From assembly GCA_041776485.1 (NCBI GenBank), contig JBHBQE010000018.1, positions 1 through 64,000 of the forward strand: a stretch of 64,000 nucleotides of DNA, in the 5' to 3' direction. Shown piece by piece: positions 9,422 through 17,870 of the stretch. The notes beneath the pieces were generated by a model that was not told where the DNA came from, made no database searches, and worked only from the letters and a program-made list of their open reading frames with translations. How positions within the stretch are numbered: the stretch's first letter is position 1; every line of letters starts with the position of its first letter. The position numbers were made by a program, and so were the translations under genes. The stretch is from JBHBQE01 sp041776485 (GTDB lineage: Bacteria; Bacillota; Clostridia; Lachnospirales; Lachnospiraceae).

Positions 9422-9610
9422 GACATACATACGTACCCTCTGGGGACCAGGAAATTGACGTCTATTCAGTTTTAAACTATGCCCCTGGAAATCAGGGCGA
9501 AGTATACTCCGCACAAAAGTGAATTACTTTCATCTAACCCTTTTGGAAAGAGTAGTTCACAGCGGAAAAATTTTATATTTAAGACTTTGCAAGCTAAACC
9601 GAATATCAAT

Positions 9611-9645
9611 AATATAAAAAGCGGCTAACTCATAGGATAGCCGCC
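9611..9645 (-). terminator. Expression-platform terminator of riboswitch A
   Basis: On minus, GCGGCTA (9644-9638) and TAGCCGC (9627-9621) form a perfect 7-base-pair stem around a 10-base loop, followed directly by TTTTTATATT. This is a standard intrinsic terminator 48 bases after aptamer A and about 190 bases before aptamer B, so failure to terminate here leads to a second B12-sensing step. Confidence 0.85.
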
Positions 9646-9693
9646 AATAAGCACATTTATATGGTAAGAGCGACCGGTATGAGCAGAAGCCTC

Positions 9694-9788
9694 AAGAACA
9701 GCTGCGTATCTGACTTATCCTTTTTACAAGGCTTCACAGTGACTCACTCGCCGGGAATTTCACCCGATTCCGCATTTTTGCTGTTCTT
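9694..9788 (-). ncRNA. Cobalamin riboswitch A (distal aptamer, short form)
   Basis: The minus strand shows a perfect 9-base-pair closing stem, AAGAACAGC (9788-9780) with GCTGTTCTT (9702-9694). Inside are GGAATCGGGTGAAATTCC (9771-9754), GAGTGAGTCACTGTGA ending at 9734, and a B12 box AAGTCAGATACGCAGC (9716-9701). Length is about 95 nucleotides, again the compact form. A predicted promoter would start transcription at about 9787, so the aptamer would be the very 5' end of the mRNA. Confidence 0.8.
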
Positions 9789-9793
9789 TTTAA

Positions 9794-9822
9794 TATATTA
9801 TGTTATTTTGAATATCATACAA
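9794..9822 (-). promoter_or_regulatory. Predicted promoter of the riboswitch-surface protein transcript
   Basis: TTGTAT (9822-9817) and AATATA (9799-9794) on minus are separated by 17 bases. Transcription would begin near 9787, within a base or two of the aptamer A closing stem. The rest of the gap up to 9951 holds nothing I recognise. Confidence 0.5.
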
Positions 9823-9951
9823 TACATTAATTTACTTTTCAAGGCTACATTCTTTATTTCATATTTTTCTCATATATTGCACAAATTACAACTATCAAAA
9901 TTGGTTATCTATTACAGAGGACAATATTTAAAGTTCAACTGATGGTTCCAA

Positions 9952-11175
9952 TCATTTCTCATATCTTTCATGCACAAAGGAAACAATCAATGCAATAACG
10001 TACATTACGATAGTCACCAAAAGAATTGTATTGTAGGTGCCGGAATTCTTAAGGATTAATTCTGAAAGGTTATTGCCGGTCAGTCCTGCAGCTGCCCATG
10101 CAGTCAAGGTAAGCCCATGGATTTGGCTCACCTTTTCCATTCCAAATTCCTGAGACAACAGTGCCGGCAAGGTGGCAAATCCCCCACCATATCCTGCATT
10201 TATAATAATAAGCAGGGCTATTGTTAGAATACCCCCTATTCCAGAGGTTACAGTAATTGATTTTGTAATAAATCCTATCAGGGATATAAAAATTGCACTT
10301 AGGAAAATAATTTTATATACGGTATTTCGACTTTTCATTTTATCGGATATAGCGGCATAACCAATGCGACCTCCTGCATTTGCCAAAGCTGTAATACTTG
10401 GAACAACACTTATAATTACAGCCAATACAGTGCTTCCTGCAAAGCTTGTATTCAGTATTTGCTTTTCATAACTAATAAGCATTAGCCCGCAATGTATATT
10501 TATAAAAAACATTAGCCAAATTGCCACTAGTTTGGGATTTTTAGACATATTTGCCGCAAATTTTAGAAAGTCTGTATTCCCGGCATTTGCCTCTGTCCAA
10601 TCATCAGGCTTTTTAATAAGCTTATGACCGATTATCATCATAATAAAGTAAAGCACACCCAGGGCATAAAACATACCGGAAATCCCCGCCTTTGTCAGCA
10701 ATAATTCCATAATTGGTGTCGCTATGGCTTTTGCCAATCCAAAGCCCATAATGGAAATCCCCGTCGCCATCCCCTTATTATCGCTAAACCAGAGCATAAG
10801 GGTCTTTACCGGGGTAATATATCCCACACCCAGCCCTATTCCCATAATTGCTCCATAGAAAATATATATTCCTATTAATGCTGTTGTACCTGAGAAAAAG
10901 TTAATACATAAACCGGTTCCCAACATGCCGGCGGTAAAGGCAATGCAGGATAAAAGAGAGGATTTTTTAATGTCCTTTTCAACCATTTTCCCTGCAAATG
11001 CGGCAGATAATCCCAAAAAGAATATTGCCAAAGAAAATGCCCATCCTACAGAGAAAACTGACATTCCAATATGCTCTGCAATTGCTTCCTTAAACGTAGA
11101 CCAGCAATATACGGTTCCAATGCTGCAGTGAATTAAAAGCGCCGGAACTGCAGCTCTTATCCATTTATTATTCAT
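9952..11175 (-). CDS. MFS transporter of the oxalate/formate antiporter (OFA) family
   Basis: A 407-residue integral membrane protein with about twelve hydrophobic segments. Family signatures are the N-terminal HCSIGTVYCWSTFKEAI (OFA proteins begin with a similar GxxYxWSxF) and GIGLGVGYITPVKTLMLWFSDNKGMATGI in helices 4-5. OFA proteins exchange or import small mono- and dicarboxylates such as oxalate, formate or lactate; the substrate here cannot be told. It sits upstream of the riboswitch leader of the surface gene but has its own promoter region and ends 128 bases before that gene's predicted -35. No regulator is adjacent. Confidence 0.85.
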   Translation of the reverse strand: MNNKWIRAAVPALLIHCSIGTVYCWSTFKEAIAEHIGMSVFSVGWAFSLAIFFLGLSAAFAGKMVEKDIKKSSLLSCIAFTAGMLGTGLCINFFSGTTALIGIYIFYGAIMGIGLGVGYITPVKTLMLWFSDNKGMATGISIMGFGLAKAIATPIMELLLTKAGISGMFYALGVLYFIMMIIGHKLIKKPDDWTEANAGNTDFLKFAANMSKNPKLVAIWLMFFINIHCGLMLISYEKQILNTSFAGSTVLAVIISVVPSITALANAGGRIGYAAISDKMKSRNTVYKIIFLSAIFISLIGFITKSITVTSGIGGILTIALLIIINAGYGGGFATLPALLSQEFGMEKVSQIHGLTLTAWAAAGLTGNNLSELILKNSGTYNTILLVTIVMYVIALIVSFVHERYEK

Positions 11176-11225
11176 GTATCCCCCTTAAAATACCTTCTCC
11201 TTTTACCTTTTAATTATACATTTAT

Positions 11226-11254
11226 CTGTATATAAAACAAATATTTATATACAG
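11226..11254. promoter_or_regulatory. Inverted repeat upstream of the OFA transporter
   Basis: Perfect 11-base arms CTGTATATAAA (11226-11236) and TTTATATACAG (11244-11254) are separated by 7 bases. A TATAAT for the minus-strand transporter gene lies just downstream (about 11213-11218), so the repeat covers the expected -35 region. It has no T-tract, so an operator is more likely than a terminator. Confidence 0.5.
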
Positions 11255-11284
11255 TTTCCGGTCAATATAAAACTGCAGACTAAT

Positions 11285-13222
11285 TTATTTCCTTATCATA
11301 GTAATTTGGGTGGTCATTGCCGCCTCTAATCCTGTAAGGTCCGCACCCATTACGCCGGTGGCATTCCCATTATCATCAAATGTAATTACTGTAGGTACCA
11401 TATTCCAATATGTTGTTGCAGGGATTGAAAATCCACCTCCTGTATGCTCTCCAGACTGAATATCACCTTGACCTGTAAATGTTTTAGTGTTTTTATCATA
11501 GATACCGACAAGGTGCTCATATCCCGTAAATGAACTGCTGTCAATAGAAAATCCGGAACCATCGCTATAATTTAGAGCATGGGGAGTAAAGCTTATTTCC
11601 ATAGTACCGTCACTATTAAGATTTACCTTGGCAGGAAAGCTATCCTGTAATCCCTCCCCATTAACTACAGTCATTTCATACTCACCGGATATGCCTGATT
11701 TTTCCTTATCGGCGGAATTATTCGTTCTATTATTTTCACTCATAAGCTGTATTTCATTATTTTCCAGCAGTTCACCGTCTCTATAAATATTGCCCTCTCC
11801 ATCATAATAATAGCTTCCATTAGGAGCGTCTATAGTGATTGAGCCGTCATCCCCCGTCTCAATAAATATCTCATTTTTAACATCTGTTAATTCAAGCTCA
11901 GACACACCGTTATTTCCTAAAATTTTATCACTGACCTCATCAGGTATTTCATTTATAACGGCTTCAAAGGCATTGTCTTTTTTGTTCATAGTCTCCCTTA
12001 TCGTTTTATCATCAATTCCCATTTCTTTTAATATGGTTTCAGCTGCCACTGTATTTTCTTTTTCAGTTCCACACAAAGTGTCCATTAAAGTAAACTCCAG
12101 TCCCTCTTTAGTGTGAGTAAATGTACCGCCTAAAATACTTCCATCATTTGAATAGCTGTTATATGCACCTGCTCCATAGGATATCACATTGAATACATCC
12201 TCGGTAAATTCGGCAGTTGACTTATCTGTAATTAAATTTCCACCCTTTGCAATAATCTCCTTACCGTTGGTATAAATATTAGAAATATTGGAAAAAACTG
12301 CCGCCGTACTAAAGATTTGTCCAATGGGTGCCATTTGTGATGAGGTTTTGCTGCAGGCTTCTGTAACATAATTCCCCTCTCCGTTCGTATAAAGAATAGA
12401 ACCGGCTTCTCCAATATCAAGCACTGTAGAAATACCGCTCATAACTGTGCCCCCTGTATTTATCACTGCTCCCAATGTAGTGGTTGCAGGAGCTGCCGAT
12501 ACAGCTATAACAAATCCTGCTGCTGTACCGGTTGCCTTTAATGCAACAGCAGTTTGATAGGCAGTATTGGCTTTATCCGCTATATTGCTGTACTCCGCCC
12601 CCTGTAAAATATCCTGTGCCTGTTTAAGCTGTGCGTAAGCATGCTTAGCATCTGTATTCAGTTGCTCTGCTAAGGTTCTAATACCTCTCCCTGCCGGAGC
12701 CTTATCAAATCTCTCAGTGATATCCCTTGCCCATTTTACTGCCTCTGATTCAGTTTTTGCACAGGCAGTTAAAGAAAGAGGCGTATTAATACTCTCATTT
12801 CCCATTGCGGTAAGCTCTTTGTACTCAGGCTTACCCATTGTTTCCTCATCTGTATAAATGCCTGATAAACCTATAAGTGCATTGCTTAGCCGTTCTGCCG
12901 CTTCAAAGGATACTACGGTATTCTCAAGCAATACTTCATATTCCTCTATATTTCCGTTTTCTATATCATAATTTAAAAATTCATCCAAATATGCCCTTGC
13001 CGTTAGATAACAATTAACTGATAAACCACTTACCAGATATACACAGCTTTCTGTTTCTGATGTTTTCGGAAAATAAACTTCAGAAGCATTTATTCCCAAT
13101 TCTGCCAAATCCTTTCTTATAACTGACTTGCTTCTTTTGGGGATTATTCCAATACACGAGCTAAGCCCAATAAGCATAGACAAAGATAAAATTATTGCTA
13201 AAATACTTTTTAATTTTTTCAT
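11285..13222 (-). CDS. Large lipoprotein of unknown function
   Basis: A 645-residue protein starting with a lipoprotein signal peptide (MKKLKSILAIILSLSMLIGLSSC, lipobox LSSC, Cys 23), so it should be anchored to the outer face of the membrane. After an alpha-helical N-terminal part comes a weakly hydrophobic, Gly/Ala-rich stretch at about 225-270 (TAAGFVIAVSAAPATTTLGA, VINTGGTVMSGIS) resembling glycine-zipper segments of membrane-inserting proteins. A polar middle with a YYYDGEGNIYRDGELLENN turn and a C-terminal beta-rich domain (SGEYEMTVVNGEGLQDS onward, about 510-645) follow. AAAGGAG precedes ATG 13222. It is a single-gene unit. I do not recognise the family. Confidence 0.8.
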   Translation of the reverse strand: MKKLKSILAIILSLSMLIGLSSCIGIIPKRSKSVIRKDLAELGINASEVYFPKTSETESCVYLVSGLSVNCYLTARAYLDEFLNYDIENGNIEEYEVLLENTVVSFEAAERLSNALIGLSGIYTDEETMGKPEYKELTAMGNESINTPLSLTACAKTESEAVKWARDITERFDKAPAGRGIRTLAEQLNTDAKHAYAQLKQAQDILQGAEYSNIADKANTAYQTAVALKATGTAAGFVIAVSAAPATTTLGAVINTGGTVMSGISTVLDIGEAGSILYTNGEGNYVTEACSKTSSQMAPIGQIFSTAAVFSNISNIYTNGKEIIAKGGNLITDKSTAEFTEDVFNVISYGAGAYNSYSNDGSILGGTFTHTKEGLEFTLMDTLCGTEKENTVAAETILKEMGIDDKTIRETMNKKDNAFEAVINEIPDEVSDKILGNNGVSELELTDVKNEIFIETGDDGSITIDAPNGSYYYDGEGNIYRDGELLENNEIQLMSENNRTNNSADKEKSGISGEYEMTVVNGEGLQDSFPAKVNLNSDGTMEISFTPHALNYSDGSGFSIDSSSFTGYEHLVGIYDKNTKTFTGQGDIQSGEHTGGGFSIPATTYWNMVPTVITFDDNGNATGVMGADLTGLEAAMTTQITMIRK

Positions 13223-13493
13223 GCTTCTTCTCCTTTATTTTCTGATATTAACGGAATTTTGCTTCAAGAATTTATTACAAGATAACTTTAATATATCACA
13301 GCATTATAATTGAGTCCAGCCGTATTATGTCATTCCCATAAAGCATATATTAAGCTAAAATTAATATATGCCTCAATCTTCAAATAAAATCTTCACCCTT
13401 GATTAAAAGCAAAAATCCACTATAATTTATTTAATAGCCTAATTAATATGCGAAAATAAAACATAAACATTAATCTCACAAAGGGAGGTAGAC
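13223..13493. other. Divergent intergenic region
   Basis: 271 AT-rich bases between the lipoprotein gene (minus) and the flavin reductase gene (plus). Apart from the plus-strand promoter at 13399 I see no further conserved element. Confidence 0.5.
13399..13426 (+). promoter_or_regulatory. Promoter of the flavin reductase-mutS2 unit
   Basis: TTGATT (13399-13404) and TATAAT (13421-13426) with a 16-base spacer, 68 bases before the start codon. Confidence 0.55.
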
Positions 13494-14186
13494 ATGAATT
13501 TTACTACAATTATTTTAAAGGAAATTGTTAAAGAAACCAGTGATACCTATAGCTATATTTTTGAAATGCCTATCGGCTATGAATATACCGCAGGACAGCA
13601 TGCACTTTGGAAAATGACCTCTCATAGAGTCGATGATGGGGATAGGGATACAAGGGTTTTCTCAATTGCTTCAGCACCCGAAGATAATTTTTTAATGTTT
13701 ACTACAAGGATTACTGAGAAACACACCAGTTTTAAGGAAATCCTTTTAAATAAAATTAAACCCGGTGATGAAATGATGATTGCAGACCCACGGGGTGAAT
13801 ATCGTATTTACAGAGATTTTAAAAATACCTTAATGATTGTTGGCGGAGTTGGTATCACCCCTATTCGCTCTCTGCTGAAAAACTTTGAGGTCAACAATGA
13901 CAGCAAACATAATATCACTCTCCTTTATTCCGACGAAAGCGGTGAATTTGCCTATGAAAGTACCCTCAGGGGATTCGACAGCAATATGAGTAACCTTGAT
14001 TTACGATTTATTTCTGATAGAAACAAATTTTTAAACAATATTAATGAATACGCTAAGGAAAACTTGAATAATGCCTGCTACTTAATAGCCGGTTCTCCGG
14101 GACTTAACAAGGCTATGTCGGAATTACTGACCGGAATTGGCATTGAAAAGGATAATATCAAAGAGGATATATTTGTGGGATATTAA
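13494..14186 (+). CDS. Ferredoxin-NADP reductase-like flavin oxidoreductase module
   Basis: A 230-residue stand-alone FNR-superfamily module that should bind a flavin and NAD(P)H and pass electrons to an unknown partner. The beta-barrel half has RVFSIASAP (the RxxS flavin-binding motif, about residue 43). The nucleotide half has GGVGITPIRSLL (about 119) and a late AGSPGLNKAM (about 200), the place of the usual CGP motif. There is no iron-sulfur or FMN domain, unlike longer electron-transfer chains. GGGAGG lies 6 bases before ATG 13494. It stands directly before mutS2 with 19 bases between stop and start, but no functional link between the two is known. Confidence 0.85.
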   Translation: MNFTTIILKEIVKETSDTYSYIFEMPIGYEYTAGQHALWKMTSHRVDDGDRDTRVFSIASAPEDNFLMFTTRITEKHTSFKEILLNKIKPGDEMMIADPRGEYRIYRDFKNTLMIVGGVGITPIRSLLKNFEVNNDSKHNITLLYSDESGEFAYESTLRGFDSNMSNLDLRFISDRNKFLNNINEYAKENLNNACYLIAGSPGLNKAMSELLTGIGIEKDNIKEDIFVGY

Positions 14187-14205
14187 TTCCCTTTGCCATC
14201 AATTT

Positions 14206-16599
14206 ATGAACGAAAAAGTCTTACATACTCTGGAATTTGATAAAATAAGGCTGCAGCTTAGTAAGCTTTGTGTCAGTGATACTGCAAAAAATGCTGCAAA
14301 TAAGCTTTCCCCCGTCAAAGATCCGGATAAGATTAATATACTCCAAAAAAACACCAGCGACGCAGTTTCTCGTATTTTAAAATATAAAACTCCTCCCTTT
14401 ATCAATCCTGCCAATATTTTTGAATATACTGACAGATTAAAGGTGGGCAGCAGCTTATATATACCGGAATTTTTACATATTCTTTCTCTCCTTAAAGCGG
14501 CAAAAAGAATTAAATCCATGGGAAGCGGCAGCGGTGCTAAGGAGATTACCGACTCACTTTCAGACTATTTTGCCAATTTAAAGTCTAATCCCGAACTTAT
14601 TAGGGAAATTGAAAGCGTAATTATCTCTGAAAGCGAAATATCAGACAACGCTTCCCCACAGCTTTATTCAATAAGAAACAATATCCAAGCCTGCAAAAAT
14701 AAGGTTCATGAGAAGCTTCAGTCTATGCTGATAAGCTTGAAGGATTATTTGCAGGATTCTGTAATTACTCAGCGCTCCGGCAGATATTGTCTGCCCATTC
14801 TTGCTACCCATAAGGGAAAGGTTCCGGGAATGGTACATGATCAAAGCAGCAGCGGTCAAACCCTTTTTATTGAGCCTATGCCTATTGTGGAACTTAATAA
14901 CAGGCTTAGAGAACTAATATTGGAGGAAAAAGAGGAAGTCAACCGTATTCTGGCTGATTTAAGCCTTAAAATAGGTGAACATACAGAAGATTTGGAAAAT
15001 AATTACAGGCTTATTACCAGGCTTGATTTTATATTCGCAAAGGCAGCACTGGCACTGGATATGAATGCCATGCAGCCAAATATTGTAAGAAACGGCGGAG
15101 TAAATCTTAAATCTGCCAGGCACCCGCTTATTTCTAAGGATATATGTGTGCCCATTGATATCCGCTTAGGCGAGGAATTTAATCTGCTGATTATAACAGG
15201 ACCTAACACAGGCGGTAAAACCGTCTCACTCAAAACGCTAGGCCTATTATCTATAATGGCACAGTGCGGACTCCATATTCCTGCCAAGGAGGAAAGCAGA
15301 CTCCCTATATTCTCCTATATCGGTGCGGATATCGGGGACGAACAGTCTATTGAACAATCCCTTAGTACATTTTCGTCCCATATAACGAACATAAAACGAA
15401 TCATTGGAGATATGGAGAAATTTTCATTTAAAGAAAATAACTGCCTCTTACTTTTTGATGAACTTTGTGCTGGCACTGACCCTAAGGAAGGGGCTGTACT
15501 TGCAACCTCAATTTTGGAATATTTACATCAAAAAAATATATATACAATGGCAACTACCCATTATTCCGAACTTAAAACCTATGCTATTGCCACAAAGGGT
15601 GTGGAAAATGCTTCTATGGAATTTGATATTACCACACTAAGCCCCACCTATCACCTTTCTATAGGTGTACCTGGCAAAAGCAATGCATTTGCTATATCCG
15701 AAAAACTGGGAATCCCCGGCGAGATAATCGAAAATGCCAGGAAAAAGCTTACTGCCAGAGATATTTCTGTGGAAAATCTGTTTTCTGAACTTGAAATCAA
15801 AAGAGCTGAGCTGGAAAGAGAAAAAGAAAAAATTATTTCTGACAAAGATGAAATTGATAAAGCAAAAGCTCTTGTTAAAGCAAAGGAGGAAAAATTAAAC
15901 AGACAAAAAGATGATATTCTGAATAAAGCTAATCAAAAGGCATATAATATACTGCGGGATGCAAAGGAAAGTGCAGATCTTGCCATACGAAATATTAATA
16001 AGTATGGCGGAATAAGCCCCGATATGTCCATGCTGGAAAAAACCCGGTCAGGTATCGGAAAAAAATTAAAAAACAGACAGGAAAAATCTATTGCCGGTAC
16101 TGATAGCAATATCGGCAGGGGCAAATTATCCCCGGATAAGATAAAAATAGGTGATCTGGTATACATAAATTCTTTGAATACACAGGGAATAGTTCAAGCC
16201 CTCCCAAATGAAAAAAAAGAGCTTGAAGTGCAGATGGGTATTCTGCGATCCAGAGTAAAGCTTAACGATCTTTCACCGGTTAATGAGGATACTGCTTCTA
16301 ATAAGGATCGACTGCAGGCTGAAAGCAATTCTTTATCTCTTTCAAAAGCAAGCAGTATTTCCTCTGAAATCAAGCTTATCGGCATGACCGGGGATGAGGC
16401 GGAAATGATATTGTCCAAATATTTGGATGATGCATATATTTCCAGACTATCCTCTGTAAGGATAGTTCACGGAAAGGGTACCGGGGTCCTTAGACAGGTG
16501 GTTTCTGAACACCTTAGAAAACACCCCCTCATTAAAGAATATCACCTTGCAGAATATGGAGAAGGTGACAGCGGTGTAACAATTGCACATTTCACATAG
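14206..16599 (+). CDS. mutS2: MutS2-family ATPase/nuclease with C-terminal Smr domain
   Basis: About 797 residues. MutS2 acts on branched DNA or on collided ribosomes (as MutS2/RqcU in Bacillus). ATG 14206 is chosen because MNEKVLHTLEFDKIRLQL matches the usual family start; an upstream ATG at 14137 would overlap the previous gene by 50 bases. Seen in order: clamp and core helices, Walker A TGPNTGGKTVSLKT (about 330), Walker B LLFDELCAGTDPKEGA, a coiled coil (about 515-610), a KOW-like stretch (IKIGDLVYINSLNTQGIV) and the C-terminal Smr domain with HGKGTG. The Smr LDLRG motif is replaced by IKLIGMTGDEA, which may weaken endonuclease activity. No strong ribosome binding site precedes the start, so translational coupling is likely. 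Confidence 0.93.
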   Translation: MNEKVLHTLEFDKIRLQLSKLCVSDTAKNAANKLSPVKDPDKINILQKNTSDAVSRILKYKTPPFINPANIFEYTDRLKVGSSLYIPEFLHILSLLKAAKRIKSMGSGSGAKEITDSLSDYFANLKSNPELIREIESVIISESEISDNASPQLYSIRNNIQACKNKVHEKLQSMLISLKDYLQDSVITQRSGRYCLPILATHKGKVPGMVHDQSSSGQTLFIEPMPIVELNNRLRELILEEKEEVNRILADLSLKIGEHTEDLENNYRLITRLDFIFAKAALALDMNAMQPNIVRNGGVNLKSARHPLISKDICVPIDIRLGEEFNLLIITGPNTGGKTVSLKTLGLLSIMAQCGLHIPAKEESRLPIFSYIGADIGDEQSIEQSLSTFSSHITNIKRIIGDMEKFSFKENNCLLLFDELCAGTDPKEGAVLATSILEYLHQKNIYTMATTHYSELKTYAIATKGVENASMEFDITTLSPTYHLSIGVPGKSNAFAISEKLGIPGEIIENARKKLTARDISVENLFSELEIKRAELEREKEKIISDKDEIDKAKALVKAKEEKLNRQKDDILNKANQKAYNILRDAKESADLAIRNINKYGGISPDMSMLEKTRSGIGKKLKNRQEKSIAGTDSNIGRGKLSPDKIKIGDLVYINSLNTQGIVQALPNEKKELEVQMGILRSRVKLNDLSPVNEDTASNKDRLQAESNSLSLSKASSISSEIKLIGMTGDEAEMILSKYLDDAYISRLSSVRIVHGKGTGVLRQVVSEHLRKHPLIKEYHLAEYGEGDSGVTIAHFT

Positions 16600-16747
16600 C
16601 AGCCGTTTTAATCTTCAATATAGTCATTATATATCCCTTTATTGTCACTTAGCACATAAAATCAACGTTTAGCACATTACTATTTACAAAAACAGTTTAC
16701 ACATTAATAATATAGAGGTTATTTATAAATTTAAAGGAGGATTTTTT

Positions 16748-17242
16748 ATGAAGAAGAAGTTGCTTATGATTATTATGGCTACGGTAATGACTACTGCACT
16801 TTTTACCGGATGCACAGACGACACCGCGGATGATACGGTAGCAGATAGTGCTATGGTACAGTCAGAGGATCCGGATATGCAAGAGCAAGAGGAAAGCCTG
16901 TCTGATATGCTTTCAGATATTCTGACTGTCGGATATGCTGGTAAGGATGAAAGCGGAGCAGATATATATTGGGCCGTGGATGACGAAGTAACTATGGGGC
17001 TTTTTGTTTACGTTCCACAGGATTCTGATCCCGTGGTTTTAGCAGGTGATATTACTCATAATGATGACGATTCCTGGAACATTACTGACAGTGAAAGCGG
17101 CGATTCACTTAACCTGACAGTAGACATGACCTCTGACGATGACGGAGAAACCGTCTACATGCTGACAGCTGAAAACGGAGCCATCGGTGCATTGTATGAG
17201 GTTCCGGTATCTAATGTTTTAGACGCGATGGAAGCATTATAA
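16748..17242 (+). CDS. Small acidic lipoprotein of unknown function
   Basis: A 164-residue lipoprotein: signal peptide MKKKLLMIIMATVMTTALFTGC with lipobox FTGC, then an Asp/Glu/Thr-rich stretch (DDTADDTVADS) and a compact acidic domain that could be a small beta fold (GYAGKDESGADIYWAVDDE, MGLFVYVPQDSDPVVLAGDI). AAAGGAGG lies 7 bases before ATG 16748. In the 148-base gap upstream the 9-mer TTAGCACAT occurs twice, about 20 bases apart, and TTTACA...AATAAT with a 17-base spacer could be the promoter. The gene ends 22 bases before a strong terminator. The family is not recognised. Confidence 0.85.
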   Translation: MKKKLLMIIMATVMTTALFTGCTDDTADDTVADSAMVQSEDPDMQEQEESLSDMLSDILTVGYAGKDESGADIYWAVDDEVTMGLFVYVPQDSDPVVLAGDITHNDDDSWNITDSESGDSLNLTVDMTSDDDGETVYMLTAENGAIGALYEVPVSNVLDAMEAL

Positions 17243-17264
17243 AATTATTAATATAAACATTAAA

Positions 17265-17291
17265 TACCCCGACAATTGTCGGGGTATTTTT
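17265..17291. terminator. Bidirectional terminator between the small lipoprotein gene and rplQ
   Basis: A perfect palindrome with arms TACCCCGACAA (17265-17275) and TTGTCGGGGTA (17276-17286), followed on plus by TTTTT. On minus it is followed by TTTAATGTTT, so it can also end the rplQ transcript. It lies between two convergent genes. Confidence 0.92.
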
Positions 17292-17334
17292 GATTTATAT
17301 AAATGTAAAACTCAAAATTCTAAACCGCTGAGTT

Positions 17335-17859
17335 CTATACAAGTTCCAGCATTACCTCTAATGCTCCGTCACCTTTTCTTTGACCTATCTTAATGATACG
17401 GGTAAATCCACCGTTACGTCCGGTATACTTAGGCGCTATATCATCAAACAGCTTAGCAACTAAATCTACTTCCTTAACATCTCTTTTCTTCCCTGGATTT
17501 TCCTTAACCGTATACAGGGTCTTCATAATCTGGCGTCTGCCATGAAGTCTTGAGGGTTTATCAACCTTAATTTTTCTGTCTATGGTTTCAAATACAGAAA
17601 CCTTCTTGCCATCAACCACTTCCTTAACTCTCTTGCCGGAAGCGTCCTTTTTGGCAACCTTTGTCGGAACTGTTTTCTCTTCAAAATTATCCTTCTCACG
17701 TATAGCTATAGCTATAATACCCTCAGCAATCTTAGCCACTTCCTTAGCCTTAGCCTCTGTGGTAATTATTTTGCCGTGGTGTATAAGATTTGTAACCTGA
17801 TTTCTAAGTAAAGCCTTCCTTTGAGAAGATGTTCTGCTTAATTTTCTATATCCTGACAT
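17335..17859 (-). CDS. rplQ: 50S ribosomal protein L17 (enlarged)
   Basis: L17 lies at the polypeptide tunnel exit side of the large subunit. The N-terminus (MSGYRKLSRTSSQRKALLRN) and the C-terminus (GRNGGFTRIIKIGQRKGDGALEVMLELV) are typical. The protein has 174 residues against about 115-130 in most bacteria: an insertion of roughly 45 residues rich in Lys/Val (about 60-105, with DASGKRVKEVVDGKKVSVFE) separates the two halves. Similar enlarged forms are known to me from Lachnospiraceae. It is the last gene of the alpha operon, 11 bases after rpoA, and ends near the shared terminator. Confidence 0.97.
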   Translation of the reverse strand: MSGYRKLSRTSSQRKALLRNQVTNLIHHGKIITTEAKAKEVAKIAEGIIAIAIREKDNFEEKTVPTKVAKKDASGKRVKEVVDGKKVSVFETIDRKIKVDKPSRLHGRRQIMKTLYTVKENPGKKRDVKEVDLVAKLFDDIAPKYTGRNGGFTRIIKIGQRKGDGALEVMLELV

Positions 17860-17870
17860 AATACTAACTC

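Noticed and set aside
9661..9942. A 93-codon plus-strand ORF
   Set aside because: It lies over cobalamin aptamer A and its promoter on the opposite strand, has no ribosome binding site and no recognisable protein; it is chance coding.
14137..14205. Longer MutS2 start at ATG 14137
   Set aside because: It would overlap the flavin reductase gene in another frame, and the family start MNEKVL lies at 14206.
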